Assembly: GCF_008801815.1 (NCBI RefSeq)
Contig: NZ_VZOX01000001.1
Reading direction: 5' to 3' (one strand)
Length of the DNA stretch: 64,000 bases
From: Edwardsiella anguillarum
GTDB taxonomy: Bacteria; Pseudomonadota; Gammaproteobacteria; Enterobacterales; Enterobacteriaceae
The notes below the pieces were generated by a model. The model saw only the letters and a list, made by a program, of their open reading frames with translations, was not told where the DNA came from and did not search any database. The position numbers and the translations under genes are program-made. The first letter of the stretch is position 1; each line of letters begins with the position of its first letter. Positions 15,900-25,092 of the stretch are shown here, in pieces.

Positions 15900-16886
15900 T
15901 CACGGGTGGGCCGGTGCGGGTGCGTCCCATGCGCAAAGCTGGCGCATAAGCATCAATTCACGGTTTACGCCCGGCGTCGCCAGCAGCTGGTGGCGGCAAG
16001 CGATCCACGCCTGCAGCAGGCGCCGCAGATCGGCCTCGCCGAGGCCGACCGCCAGCCGCTGGATTAACGGGAGGCGGTCGCAGTTCGCCACGCTGGCCGC
16101 GGCACCGTGGCACAGCTTCAAGGCATCCAGCAGCAGGGCGCACAGCCAACCCAGCCGCTCGGTGCCGTCCTCATGGTTCAAGGCGCCTAGCAGCGTCAGC
16201 CACTGGCGGCTCTCCAGCGCCTGCTCCAGCGCCAGACACAGCGACTCGCGCTGGGCCCAGCGCGGCGGCTGCAGCAGCGCCAGCGCCGCCACCGGCGCCC
16301 CCGCGCTCAGGCGCAGGGCGCTGCGCTGGGCCTGCGCATCCCCCTGCATCTGCTGTGCCAGCCAGCGCAGGCTGGCGTCCTCGGCCGGCGGAGCGAGATA
16401 GAGATAAAAACAGCGGCTGCGTAACGTCGGCAGCAGCTGCGCCGGCTCGCGGGTTCCCAGCAGGAAATAGGTCTGCGCGGGTGGCTCTTCCAGCGTCTTC
16501 AGCAGGGCGTTGGCCGCGGCTTCGCTGAGCTGCTCGCAGCGGGCGATCCACACCAGCTTGGCGCCCCCCTGCTGGGCATGGCTCTGCAGCTGCTCAATGA
16601 CCTGACGCACCGGTTCAATGCCCAGCGTCGACTTGCCCTTCTCCGGCTGCAGCACGTGCCAGTCGGGATGGGTGCCCGCCATCATCAGGCGGCAGGCATG
16701 GCATTCGCCACAGCTCTTCTCCCCCTGCGGGCGCTGACAGAGCAGCCAGCGGGCCAGAGCGTACACCAGCGACGCCTCGCCCATGCCGTCGATGGCATGC
16801 AGCAGCAGCGCATGGTGACCGCGCCCCTCCTGATGCTGCACCAGCAGCTGGCGATACGGCCCGTTGAGCCAGGGATACCAGTTCAC
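15900..16886 (-). CDS. holB: DNA polymerase III delta-prime subunit
   Basis: HolB (328 residues, E. coli 334) is the rigid subunit of the clamp loader. The zinc module cysteines Cys50, Cys59, Cys62 and Cys65 are present. The phosphate-loop position reads AIDGMGEASL, lacking the lysine of a true Walker A, as expected for delta-prime, which does not hydrolyse ATP. The SRC-type arginine-finger motif is seen at LRSRCFYLYL. It overlaps tmk by 4 bp (ATGA), so translation is probably coupled; the tmk-holB-ycfH order is conserved among enterobacteria. Confidence 0.96.
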   Translation of the reverse strand: MNWYPWLNGPYRQLLVQHQEGRGHHALLLHAIDGMGEASLVYALARWLLCQRPQGEKSCGECHACRLMMAGTHPDWHVLQPEKGKSTLGIEPVRQVIEQLQSHAQQGGAKLVWIARCEQLSEAAANALLKTLEEPPAQTYFLLGTREPAQLLPTLRSRCFYLYLAPPAEDASLRWLAQQMQGDAQAQRSALRLSAGAPVAALALLQPPRWAQRESLCLALEQALESRQWLTLLGALNHEDGTERLGWLCALLLDALKLCHGAAASVANCDRLPLIQRLAVGLGEADLRRLLQAWIACRHQLLATPGVNRELMLMRQLCAWDAPAPAHP

Positions 16887-17524
16887 GCCTGCGCCTCCTG
16901 AGACGCCAGCCAGGCCCGCAGCGCACGACGGATCGCCGCACTGACCTGCGCCAGCGGCTGCGCGGCATCCAGGGTCACGATCGACTCATCCGCGGCGGCC
17001 AGCGCCAGATAACGGGCACGGGTGCGCTCAAAGAAGGCCAGAGACTCCCGCTCAATGCGATCCAGCTCACCGCGGCTGCGCGCCCGCGCCAGCCCCTGCT
17101 GCGGCGGGATATCCAAATACAGCGTCAAATCGGGTTTAAAGTCGCCCAGTACCGTATCGCGCAGGGTCTGCATCAGGTGGGTATCGATGCCGCGCCCCCC
17201 GCCCTGATAGGCTTGGGACGACAGATCGTGGCGATCGCCCACCACCCAGGCGCCGCGCGCCAGCGCCGGTTTGATCACATTTTCAACCAGCTGAACCCGG
17301 GCGGCATACAGCATCAGCACCTCGGCGCGGTCGGTCAGCGTTTCGCCATCGACTCCCTCTTTCACCAGGGTACGCAGATGCTCGGCCAGCGGCGTTCCGC
17401 CCGGCTCACGGGTGAAGACCACCTCCTGAATGCCGTGGCGGCGCAGCTCATTTACCACCACGTCGCGCGCCGTCGTCTTGCCGGCGCCCTCCAGCCCCTC
17501 GATCACGATGAACTTACTTTTCAT
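16883..17524 (-). CDS. tmk: Thymidylate kinase
   Basis: Tmk (213 residues, the E. coli length) phosphorylates dTMP to dTDP. The P-loop GLEGAGKTT lies at residues 10-18, the DR(H)-type motif is at VGDRHDLSSQAYQGGGR, and the arginine-bearing lid RARSRGELDRIE is typical of the E. coli-type enzyme. It overlaps mltG upstream by 11 bp and holB downstream by 4 bp. This close packing implies one transcript. No unusual residues were seen. Confidence 0.97.
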   Translation of the reverse strand: MKSKFIVIEGLEGAGKTTARDVVVNELRRHGIQEVVFTREPGGTPLAEHLRTLVKEGVDGETLTDRAEVLMLYAARVQLVENVIKPALARGAWVVGDRHDLSSQAYQGGGRGIDTHLMQTLRDTVLGDFKPDLTLYLDIPPQQGLARARSRGELDRIERESLAFFERTRARYLALAAADESIVTLDAAQPLAQVSAAIRRALRAWLASQEAQA

Positions 17525-18542
17525 TCTTATCCCTTAATACCTGCAGATAGGCGCGCACCGCCTGATTGTGGCTTTGCAGATTAGTGCTAAATACATGCCC
17601 CCCCTGCCCATCCGCCACGAAGTAGAGATAGGGCGTCTTGGCCGGGTGCGCCGCGGCGACCAACGAGGCCTTGCTCGGCATGGCGATGGGCGTCGGCGGC
17701 AGACCGGCGATGACATAGGTGTTATAAGGGGTCGGCTGCTGAAGATCGCGCCGCGTCAAGTTGCCATTATAGGCATTTCCCAGGCCATAGATCACCGTCG
17801 GATCGGTTTGCAGGCGCATCCCGATGCGCAGACGATTGATGAATACCGAGGCCACCTTGGGGCGCTCCTCGCTCAGCCCGGTCTCTTTCTCTACGATCGA
17901 GGCCATGGTGACCATCTGCTGTGGACTCTTATAGGGCAGCGCAACGTCACGCTGCGCCCACTGCTGCGCCACCTCTTGCTCCATCCGGGCATGTGCGCGC
18001 TTCAGCAGCATCAGATCCGTGGTGCCGGCGGTATAACGATAGGTATCGGGATAGAGCCACCCCTCCAGCGACTGCCCCGGCGCGATCCCCAGCCGCTGGG
18101 CGATCTGCGCCTCGCTCTCACGCTGTAGGGTATGCTTCAGCTGCGGCGCCCCGGCCAGCACCTTCAACCAGTCGCTGAACCGGGTTCCCTCGATAAAGCG
18201 CAGATCAAACTGTGCCTCGCGCCCGCTGCTGAACAGCGCCAGCATGTCGCGCACCGTCATCCCGGGCGTCAGCCGGTAGGTCCCCGCCTTAAACTTGGCC
18301 AACGCCGGGTCCAACTGCAGCAACCAGGGAAGGTAGCGTCCGGAGCGGATCAGGCGATCGCGCACCAGCAGCGCCTGTAGCATCTCCCGTCCGCTGCCGG
18401 CGGGCAGCTTAAACAGGGTCGGCTGACTCAAGGGCAAAGGGGTGCGGGCGAAGCGCTCCACCTGGTGATACCCCATCACGCCTAAACCGCCCAGCAACAG
18501 CAGCGCCAACGCCGCAATCAAGGCTATCCGTTTTCTCTTCAT
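17514..18542 (-). CDS. mltG: Endolytic transglycosylase MltG (YceG)
   Basis: A 342-residue inner-membrane lytic transglycosylase (E. coli MltG 340). One N-terminal span (about 7-24) anchors a periplasmic YceG domain with a LysM-like part (about 40-110). The catalytic glutamate is Glu218 in SIVEKETGL. MltG cuts nascent glycan strands and is thought to set their length, working near PBP1b. It lies 18 bp after pabC and overlaps tmk by 11 bp; the pabC-mltG-tmk-holB order is the E. coli one. Confidence 0.96.
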   Translation of the reverse strand: MKRKRIALIAALALLLLGGLGVMGYHQVERFARTPLPLSQPTLFKLPAGSGREMLQALLVRDRLIRSGRYLPWLLQLDPALAKFKAGTYRLTPGMTVRDMLALFSSGREAQFDLRFIEGTRFSDWLKVLAGAPQLKHTLQRESEAQIAQRLGIAPGQSLEGWLYPDTYRYTAGTTDLMLLKRAHARMEQEVAQQWAQRDVALPYKSPQQMVTMASIVEKETGLSEERPKVASVFINRLRIGMRLQTDPTVIYGLGNAYNGNLTRRDLQQPTPYNTYVIAGLPPTPIAMPSKASLVAAAHPAKTPYLYFVADGQGGHVFSTNLQSHNQAVRAYLQVLRDKNEK

Positions 18543-18560
18543 TCAACCGCCGTTACACCG

Positions 18561-19379
18561 CTATGCCTCAACCCGCAGGCAGTGCGGCAATAAAAATTGA
18601 TACAGCGTGCGATCGCTAAACACCTGCGTCGCTGCCCGGCGCACCGGCAGCAGCGGCATCAGCGCATTGCACACCACGACTTCATCGGCCGCCAGCAGCG
18701 CCGGCAGGCCGGCCTCGACCTCGGACAGGCGATACTCGCTGTGCGCCAGCACCCGGCAGATGCGCTGGCGCATCAGCCCATCCACGCCGCAGCGGGTCAG
18801 GCGCGGGGTAAACACCCGCTGGCCGCTGCGCCAGAACAAATTGGCCGCACAGCATTCCACCAGGTTATCCCGGGTGTCAAGCACCAGCGCCTCATCCGCC
18901 TGCGTCTGCGCCAGGCTGGCCCGGATCAGCACCTGCTCTAATCGATTCAGGTGCTTGATCCCCGCCAGCAGCGGCTGGTGTGCCAGCCTGACCGGGCTCA
19001 CGACCAGGCTTATCCCACGCTCGCGCAGCGCCGAATAGTGCGCAGGGAACGGCGCCGTGCTAAAGATCCGCCGCGGAGCATAGCTCCCGGCGGGATCATA
19101 GCCTCGTCCACCGCAGCCGCGGGTGACGATCGCCTTCAGGACCCCCTCATCGCGAGTCGCCGCATACTGCTCGGCCTCGGCCTGCCAGCGCGACCAGTCC
19201 ACGCCGTGGATCATCAGGCGTTCGCAGGCGTGCTGCATCCGGGCCAGGTGCGCCCGTAGCCCGTCGATCCGGCCGTTGGCGATGCGGGCCGTGCTGAAAC
19301 AGCCGTCGCCATACTGCAGCCCGCGATCGCACAGGTCGATCTGCTGGCGCGCCTCTCCGTCAAGCCAATACATTCGCAT
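18561..19379 (-). CDS. pabC: Aminodeoxychorismate lyase
   Basis: PabC (272 residues, E. coli 269) is a PLP enzyme of fold type IV that converts 4-amino-4-deoxychorismate to p-aminobenzoate and pyruvate for folate synthesis. The Schiff-base lysine is Lys142 in AGIKHLNRLEQ; RGCGGRGY and CCAANLFW are other family blocks. The start could be Met1 or Met3 (MYWLDG); either fits. It lies 87 bp from fabF across a terminator and 18 bp before mltG. Its place between fatty-acid and cell-wall genes is conserved in E. coli. Confidence 0.95.
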   Translation of the reverse strand: MRMYWLDGEARQQIDLCDRGLQYGDGCFSTARIANGRIDGLRAHLARMQHACERLMIHGVDWSRWQAEAEQYAATRDEGVLKAIVTRGCGGRGYDPAGSYAPRRIFSTAPFPAHYSALRERGISLVVSPVRLAHQPLLAGIKHLNRLEQVLIRASLAQTQADEALVLDTRDNLVECCAANLFWRSGQRVFTPRLTRCGVDGLMRQRICRVLAHSEYRLSEVEAGLPALLAADEVVVCNALMPLLPVRRAATQVFSDRTLYQFLLPHCLRVEA

Positions 19380-19422
19380 CTCCCTTCATCCCAGCGCATC
19401 GCCCTATTCTAACCGCCGGGAC

Positions 19423-19452
19423 AAAAAAAATGGCCCCCGAAGGAGCCATTTC
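19423..19452 (-). terminator. fabF terminator
   Basis: AAATGGC and GCCATTT pair around CCCCGAAGGA, and the minus-strand side ends in eight T. It lies between the fabF stop (19467) and pabC, so pabC may need its own promoter or read-through. Confidence 0.75.
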
Positions 19453-19466
19453 CCAGCGATACGCCA

Positions 19467-20708
19467 TTACACCTTGCGGAAAATAATGGAGCCATTGGTA
19501 CCGCCGAAGCCAAAGGAGTTGCACAGCGCATACTCCAGACCGCTGACCTGACGGGCTTCGTGCGGCACGAAGTCCAGATCGCAACCCTCATCCGGGTTGT
19601 CCAGGTTAATGGTCGGCGGGATCACCTGATCGCGCAGCGCCAGAATGGTAAAGATGGACTCTACCGCGCCGGCGGCGCCCAGCAGGTGGCCGGTCATCGA
19701 CTTGGTCGAGCTGACCATCACACGGGCCGCATCGGCGCCGTAGACATTCTTGACCGCCTGGGTCTCCGCCTTATCGCCGGCCGCCGTAGAGGTGCCGTGG
19801 GCGTTGATATAGCCGACCTGCCCCGGGGTAAGCCCCGCATCGCGCAGCGCATTTTCCATCGCCAACGCGGCACCGGCGCCATCGGCCGGCGGTGACGTCA
19901 TATGGTAGGCGTCGCTGCTCATGCCAAAGCCAACCAGCTCGGCATAGATCTTGGCACCGCGCGCCTTGGCGTGTTCATACTCTTCCAGCACCAGAATACC
20001 GGCGCCGTCGCCCAGCACGAAGCCGTCGCGATCTTTGTCCCACGGACGGCTCGCCGCCTGCGGGTTATCATTGCGGGTCGAGAGCGCGCGTGCGGCGCCA
20101 AATCCGCCGACGCCCAGCTGCGTACTCGCCTTCTCTGCGCCGCCGGCCAGCATGGCATCGGCGTCGCCATACGCGATCATTCGCGCCGCGTGGCCAATGT
20201 TATGCACGCCAGAGGTGCAGGCCGTCGCAATGGAGATGCTCGGTCCACGCAGCCCCAGCATGATGGACAGATGCCCAGCCACCATGTTGACGATGGTTGA
20301 CGGAACGAAAAACGGGCTGATCTTGCGCGGGCCACCGTGCATCAGCGCACCGTGGTTTTCTTCGATCAGGCCGAGGCCGCCGATCCCGGAGCCGATAGCG
20401 GCGCCAATACGCGGGGCATTTTCTTCCGTAATTTCCAGTCCAGAGTCCTGAAAGGCCTGAATCCCGGCCATGATCCCGTACTGAATGAAGAGATCCATCT
20501 TACGCGCGTCTTTGCGCGAAATATGCTCTTCGCAATTAAAATCCTTTACTAAGCCCGCAAAACGCGTTGCATAGGCGCTAGTATCGAAATGGTCGATCAG
20601 GCTGATGCCACTCTGACCGGCAAGAATCGCATTCCATGTGGAATCTACGGTATTGCCGACAGGAGACAACATGCCCAGTCCGGTCACAACAACTCGACGC
20701 TTAGACAC
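19467..20708 (-). CDS. fabF: Beta-ketoacyl-ACP synthase II
   Basis: FabF (413 residues, the E. coli length) elongates acyl-ACP by condensing it with malonyl-ACP, including the C16:1 to C18:1 step linked to thermal control of membrane fluidity. The active-site Cys164 lies in ATACTSG; the two histidines are in NAHGTST and MTGHLLGAAG. The gene follows acpP on the minus strand with an 82-bp gap that contains a terminator hairpin. The fabH-fabD-fabG-acpP-fabF cluster is conserved. Confidence 0.98.
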   Translation of the reverse strand: MSKRRVVVTGLGMLSPVGNTVDSTWNAILAGQSGISLIDHFDTSAYATRFAGLVKDFNCEEHISRKDARKMDLFIQYGIMAGIQAFQDSGLEITEENAPRIGAAIGSGIGGLGLIEENHGALMHGGPRKISPFFVPSTIVNMVAGHLSIMLGLRGPSISIATACTSGVHNIGHAARMIAYGDADAMLAGGAEKASTQLGVGGFGAARALSTRNDNPQAASRPWDKDRDGFVLGDGAGILVLEEYEHAKARGAKIYAELVGFGMSSDAYHMTSPPADGAGAALAMENALRDAGLTPGQVGYINAHGTSTAAGDKAETQAVKNVYGADAARVMVSSTKSMTGHLLGAAGAVESIFTILALRDQVIPPTINLDNPDEGCDLDFVPHEARQVSGLEYALCNSFGFGGTNGSIIFRKV

Positions 20709-20749
20709 GTTTGTCCTCCAGGGAGGGAAGTGATACTTGATGAATGCAG

Positions 20750-20780
20750 GAAAAACGTAGGCGGTCGAATGACCGCCTAG
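20750..20780 (-). terminator. Hairpin terminator/attenuator after acpP
   Basis: A perfect 9-bp stem (TAGGCGGTC 20758-20766, GACCGCCTA 20771-20779) has a GAAT loop, and its minus-strand side continues to TTTTT. Placed between acpP and fabF, it probably lets acpP be made in excess over fabF. Confidence 0.8.
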
Positions 20781-20790
20781 ATGAGTTCAC

Positions 20791-21027
20791 TTACTTGTTT
20801 GCAGCTTCGATGTAGTCGATAGCGGCCTGAACAGTGGTGATCTTCTCTGCTTCTTCGTCCGGAATCTCAGTATCAAACTCTTCTTCCAGAGCCATAACCA
20901 GTTCAACGGTGTCAAGAGAATCAGCACCCAGATCGTCAACGAAAGAAGCTGAATTCACAACTTCGTCTTCTTTAACACCCAGCTGTTCAACAATGATTTT
21001 CTTAACGCGTTCTTCGATAGTGCTCAT
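20791..21027 (-). CDS. acpP: Acyl carrier protein
   Basis: AcpP (78 residues) is the acidic carrier of growing acyl chains. The phosphopantetheine is attached to Ser37 in GADSLDTVE. The protein is identical or nearly identical to E. coli AcpP over its whole length. Upstream in-frame codons reaching 21165 were excluded because they are not part of the family. It lies 154 bp after fabG; a following hairpin separates it from fabF, consistent with the very high level of this protein. Confidence 0.98.
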   Translation of the reverse strand: MSTIEERVKKIIVEQLGVKEDEVVNSASFVDDLGADSLDTVELVMALEEEFDTEIPDEEAEKITTVQAAIDYIEAANK

Positions 21028-21181
21028 ACTCTTAAATTTCCTATCAAAACTCGCTTGCGCGATGGTTTTCGTAGTGTATTGAAAGTTGAAAAAGATGCAA
21101 CCAAATCCCGGCTGGTCAAACCACGATTTTGCTCTATTTTGCGGTGTTTTGCTCAATAAAGGCAAATAGTTTTCGTGATTT

Positions 21182-21916
21182 TTAGATCATGTACATGCCG
21201 CCGTTGACATGTAGCGTCTCGCCGGTGATGTAGGCCGCCTCATCAGAGGCCAAAAAGGCAGCGGCATAGGCGATCTCTTTGGCATCCCCCAGACGGCCGG
21301 CCGGCACCGCGGCCAGAATACCGCTGCGCTGCTCATCGGAGAGCGCTCGCGTCATATCGGTCTCGATAAACCCAGGCGCCACCACGTTAACGGTGATGCC
21401 GCGGGAGGCGACTTCACGCGCCAGCGACTTGCTGAAGCCGATCAGGCCCGCTTTGGCCGCGGCATAGTTCGCCTGCCCCGCGTTCCCCATGGTGCCCACC
21501 ACGGAGCCGATAGTAATAATACGCCCACAGCGCTTCTTCATCATAGCGCGCATGACGGCTTTTGACAGGCGGAACACCGACGTCAGGTTGGTGTCCAGGA
21601 TATCCTGCCACTCATCATCTTTCATCCGCATCAGCAGATTATCGCGGGTGATCCCGGCGTTATTGACCAGAATGTCGATCTCGCCAAACTCAGCGCGCAC
21701 GCGCTCCAGCATGCTGTCGATAGAGGCAGAGTCGGTCACATTCAGCGCCATTCCCATACCGTTATCGCCCAGATAAGCGCTAATCGCCTCTGCGCCCTTG
21801 TCGCTGGTGGCCGTACCGATGACGCGAGCGCCGCGGGCGACCAGTGTCTCGGCGATGGCGCGGCCAATGCCACGGCTCGCGCCGGTTACCAGTGCAATTT
21901 TACCTTCTAAGCTCAT
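21182..21916 (-). CDS. fabG: 3-oxoacyl-ACP reductase
   Basis: FabG (244 residues, as in E. coli) is an NADPH-dependent short-chain dehydrogenase that reduces 3-ketoacyl-ACP. The nucleotide loop GASRGIGR lies near residue 12-19, the structural motif NNAG is present, and the catalytic Tyr-Lys pair is in NYAAAKAG with the serine in IGSVVG. It is 12 bp downstream of fabD, so translation is probably coupled. No deviations from the family were noticed. Confidence 0.98.
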   Translation of the reverse strand: MSLEGKIALVTGASRGIGRAIAETLVARGARVIGTATSDKGAEAISAYLGDNGMGMALNVTDSASIDSMLERVRAEFGEIDILVNNAGITRDNLLMRMKDDEWQDILDTNLTSVFRLSKAVMRAMMKKRCGRIITIGSVVGTMGNAGQANYAAAKAGLIGFSKSLAREVASRGITVNVVAPGFIETDMTRALSDEQRSGILAAVPAGRLGDAKEIAYAAAFLASDEAAYITGETLHVNGGMYMI

Positions 21917-21928
21917 GTTTTCCTCGTC

Positions 21929-22858
21929 TTACTGTTCGAGAGCGGCGGTCAGGGATGCGCAGTCATTCACCGCCGCGGCGGTCATGGTATCGACGATACG
22001 CTTGGTCAGGCCGGTCAGCACTTTGCCCGGGCCCATCTCCAGCAGATGATCAACGCCTTCGGCGGCCATCAGCTGCACGGTCTCCGTCCAGCGAACCGGG
22101 CTGTAGAGCTGGCGCACCAGCGCATCGCGGATCGCATCAGCGTCGGTCGCCGCCGTCACATCGACGTTATTGATCACCGGGCAGGACGGCGCATGGAAGG
22201 CGATCGCCTTCAGCGCCTCGGCCAGCTGGTCAGCCGCCGGCTTCATCAGCGCACAGTGCGACGGCACGCTGACCGGCAGCGGCAGCGCACGCTTGGCACC
22301 GGCGGCCTTACAGGCAGCCCCGGCGCGCTCAACGGCCTCTTTTTCACCGGCGATTACGACCTGCCCCGGCGAGTTAAAGTTGACCGGCGCGACCACCTGC
22401 CCCTGCGCCGCCTCGGCGCAGGCGGCGGCGATGGCGTCGTTGTCCAGACCGATGATGGCGTACATCGCACCGGTACCTGCCGGCACCGCCTGCTGCATCA
22501 GCTTACCGCGCAGTTCGACCAGGCGTACCGCCTGCGTAAAGTCGAGTACGCCGGCGCAGACCAGCGCAGAGTATTCACCCAGGCTGTGTCCCGCCATCAT
22601 CGCCGGCTGTTTGCCATGGTTCTGCTGCCAGACGCGGTAAATCGCGACGGAGGCCGTCAGCAGCGCCGGCTGGGTCTGCCAGGTCTTGTTCAGCTCTTCG
22701 GCCGGCCCTTGTTGCACCAGGCTCCACAAATCATAACCCAGCGCCTCGGAGGCCTCGGCGAAGGTCTGCTCGACCACCGGATACTGTGCGGCTAAATCGG
22801 CCAGCATACCCACGGTCTGTGACCCCTGCCCGGGGAATACCATTGCAAATGTAGACAT
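21929..22858 (-). CDS. fabD: Malonyl-CoA:ACP transacylase
   Basis: FabD (309 residues, as in E. coli) moves malonyl from CoA to ACP. The nucleophile is Ser92 in GHSLGEYSA, the partner histidine lies in VPSHCALM, and the N-terminal block FPGQGSQ is intact. The start was placed at the MSTFAMVFPG methionine (22858); a longer frame from 22876 would add six residues unlike the family. It lies 24 bp after fabH and 12 bp before fabG. Confidence 0.97.
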   Translation of the reverse strand: MSTFAMVFPGQGSQTVGMLADLAAQYPVVEQTFAEASEALGYDLWSLVQQGPAEELNKTWQTQPALLTASVAIYRVWQQNHGKQPAMMAGHSLGEYSALVCAGVLDFTQAVRLVELRGKLMQQAVPAGTGAMYAIIGLDNDAIAAACAEAAQGQVVAPVNFNSPGQVVIAGEKEAVERAGAACKAAGAKRALPLPVSVPSHCALMKPAADQLAEALKAIAFHAPSCPVINNVDVTAATDADAIRDALVRQLYSPVRWTETVQLMAAEGVDHLLEMGPGKVLTGLTKRIVDTMTAAAVNDCASLTAALEQ

Positions 22859-22882
22859 GAGTGTTTTCCTGAACAAAAAAAA

Positions 22883-23836
22883 TCAAAAACGAACCAGCGC
22901 GGAGCCCCAGGTGAAACCGCCACCGAAGGCCTCCAGCAAAATCAGCTGGCCACGCTGGATACGGCCGTCGCGTACCGCCTCGTCCAGCGCCGCCGGCACC
23001 GAGGCCGCGGAAGTATTACCGTGGCGATCCAGCGTCACCACCACGCTGTCCAGGCTCATGCCCAGCTTCTTCGCGGTCGCGCTGATGATGCGCAGGTTGG
23101 CCTGATGCGGCACCAGCCAGTCCAGATCGTCGCGGGACAGCTGGTTAGCCTGCAGCGTCTCATCCACGATATGCGCCAGCTCGGTCACAGCCACTTTAAA
23201 TACCTCGTTCCCTGCCATGGTCAGGTACGCCTGATCCTCGGTATGACGCGGGCGGTTAGGCAGCGTCAGCAGCTCGCCGTAGCGGCCATCGGCATGAATA
23301 TGGGTCGACAGGATGCCCGGCTGCTCGGCGGCGCCCAGCACCACGGCGCCGGCGCCATCGCCAAACAGGATCACCGTGCCGCGATCCCGCTGATCCACGG
23401 TGCGTGCCAGTACATCCGAACCGATCACCAGCGCGTAGCGTACCGCGCCGCCCTTAATGTACTGATCGGCGATACTCAGCGCGTAGGTGAACCCGGCACA
23501 GGCTGCACCGACGTCGAAGGCCGGAGAGCCGTTACGGATCTCCAGCATGTTCTGGACTTCGCAGGCCGCGCTGGGAAACGCGTTATTGGCCGAGGTGGTC
23601 GCCACGATGATCAGGCCGATGTCATCCTTGTCGATCTGTGCCATTTCCAGAGCGTGTTTGGCAGCTTCAAATGCCATGCTGGCGACGGACTCGTCCGCCG
23701 CGGCAATGCGCCGCTCACGGATGCCGGTACGGCTGACGATCCACTCGTCAGAGGTCTCCACCATTTTCTCTAAATCAGCATTGGTGCGTACTTGTACGGG
23801 CAGGTAGCTCCCCGTACCGAGAATTCTTGTATGCAT
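22883..23836 (-). CDS. fabH: Beta-ketoacyl-ACP synthase III
   Basis: FabH (317 residues, the E. coli length) condenses acetyl-CoA with malonyl-ACP to start fatty-acid synthesis. The catalytic cysteine is Cys113 in GAACAGFTYA (shifted by one compared with E. coli Cys112 because of one extra residue in the preceding loop); the His and Asn are in VPHQANLRI and GNTSAASVP. It follows plsX by 6 bp, so the two are co-transcribed. The plsX-fabH pairing links phospholipid and fatty-acid initiation. Confidence 0.98.
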   Translation of the reverse strand: MHTRILGTGSYLPVQVRTNADLEKMVETSDEWIVSRTGIRERRIAAADESVASMAFEAAKHALEMAQIDKDDIGLIIVATTSANNAFPSAACEVQNMLEIRNGSPAFDVGAACAGFTYALSIADQYIKGGAVRYALVIGSDVLARTVDQRDRGTVILFGDGAGAVVLGAAEQPGILSTHIHADGRYGELLTLPNRPRHTEDQAYLTMAGNEVFKVAVTELAHIVDETLQANQLSRDDLDWLVPHQANLRIISATAKKLGMSLDSVVVTLDRHGNTSAASVPAALDEAVRDGRIQRGQLILLEAFGGGFTWGSALVRF

Positions 23837-23842
23837 GTACGA

Positions 23843-24877
23843 TTAGTCACTCTTGGGTAATACAGCCTTAAGGCGCAGCGCGATCCGCTCGGGGATCTGC
23901 CGTTGCACCGCCTGCACAGCCTGTTGTATGGCGACGGCGAACGCCCGTTGGTTTGCCGCCCCATGGCTCTTGATTACGGTGCCACGTAATCCTAACAGAC
24001 AAGCGCCATTATACTGGTCGGGGTTCAAATGCCCGAAACGCTTTGCCACTCTTTTTTGTATCCAGCGACCCAGCCAGCGCAGCCACCAGGCGCTGCGCGG
24101 TTTATCGCCCGCCGGCTTCAGTAGGGAGAGGAACATGCGCACCACTCCCTCCATGGTTTTCAGCGTAACATTACCCACGAAGCCGTCACAGACCAATACA
24201 TCGGTTTTTCCGCTCAGCAAGTCATTGCCTTCCAGATAACCAATATAGTCGATGGCCGGCGTCGTCTTCAGCACAGCGGCGGCTTCGCGGATATTGTCCA
24301 GTCCTTTACACTCTTCTTCCCCGATATTCAGTAACGCGACGCGCGGCGCCGGGATACCGACAATCTCTTCTGCCAGCACGGCACCCATCACGGCGAACTG
24401 TACCAGCATGGCACTGCTGCAAGCCACGTTGGCCCCGAGATCCAGCACCACGGTCTTACTCTTGCGCTGATTGGGCAGCACCGTCACCAGCGCCGGACGG
24501 TCGATGCCCTCCAGCGGTTTTAGCAACAGCGTCGCCAGCCCCATCAGTGCGCCGGTGTTTCCCGCACTGACCACCGCCTGGGCTTCGCCGCGCTTCACCA
24601 GCTCCAGCGCAATGCGCATTGAGCTGCCGCGACTGTTGCGGATGGCGTGTGACGGCTTGGCGTCGTTAGGGATCACGGTTTCGGCTGCCACCACCCGTAG
24701 CCGGGAGCGCAGTGAAGCGTCTGCGGCGGAAAGGTAAGGCGCGATGGCGTCGGGCTGGCCGACCAACAAAAGGGACAGTGACGAAATTGAAGTCAGTGCC
24801 TGCAGCGCGGCAGGCACTGTGATGCAGGGACCAAAGTCCCCGCTCATCGCATCTAACGCAAGGGTTAGACGAGTCAA
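23843..24877 (-). CDS. plsX: Phosphate acyltransferase PlsX
   Basis: PlsX (344 residues, E. coli 356) makes acyl-phosphate from acyl-ACP for phospholipid synthesis. The N-terminal block ALDAMSGDFGP, the SAGNTGALM loop and VCDGFVGNVTLK are family signatures. It begins 28 bp after rpmF, the conserved yceD-rpmF-plsX-fabH arrangement that ties ribosome and membrane supply. It acts at the inner face of the membrane. The C-terminal tail is slightly shorter than in E. coli; no frameshift is seen. Confidence 0.96.
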   Translation of the reverse strand: MTRLTLALDAMSGDFGPCITVPAALQALTSISSLSLLLVGQPDAIAPYLSAADASLRSRLRVVAAETVIPNDAKPSHAIRNSRGSSMRIALELVKRGEAQAVVSAGNTGALMGLATLLLKPLEGIDRPALVTVLPNQRKSKTVVLDLGANVACSSAMLVQFAVMGAVLAEEIVGIPAPRVALLNIGEEECKGLDNIREAAAVLKTTPAIDYIGYLEGNDLLSGKTDVLVCDGFVGNVTLKTMEGVVRMFLSLLKPAGDKPRSAWWLRWLGRWIQKRVAKRFGHLNPDQYNGACLLGLRGTVIKSHGAANQRAFAVAIQQAVQAVQRQIPERIALRLKAVLPKSD

Positions 24878-24905
24878 GGTATCGCCTTGTTAATACAGAG
24901 CTGTA

Positions 24906-25076
24906 TTACTTAGCGATGACCTTGCGACCGCGGTAGAAACCGTCCGCAGTGACGTGGTGACGCAGGTGAGTTTCACCGGAAACCTTGTCAACAGAGACGG
25001 TTGCAGTGGTCAGCGCATCGTGGGAACGACGCATACCACGGCAAGAGCGGGTTTTTTTGTTCTGCTGTACGGCCAT
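24906..25076 (-). CDS. rpmF: 50S ribosomal protein L32
   Basis: A 56-residue basic protein beginning MAVQQNKKTRSCRGMRR and ending GRKVIAK, the L32 pattern (E. coli 57). The gene is short and was found by reading the space between plsX and yceD. Ribosome site AAGGAGTAAG lies just before ATG 25076. One cysteine (Cys12) replaces the usual lysine of the TRSKRGM block, and the region after the second block is one residue shorter than E. coli. It is co-transcribed with yceD (16-bp gap) and plsX. Confidence 0.96.
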   Translation of the reverse strand: MAVQQNKKTRSCRGMRRSHDALTTATVSVDKVSGETHLRHHVTADGFYRGRKVIAK

Positions 25077-25092
25077 GGACCTTACTCCTTGA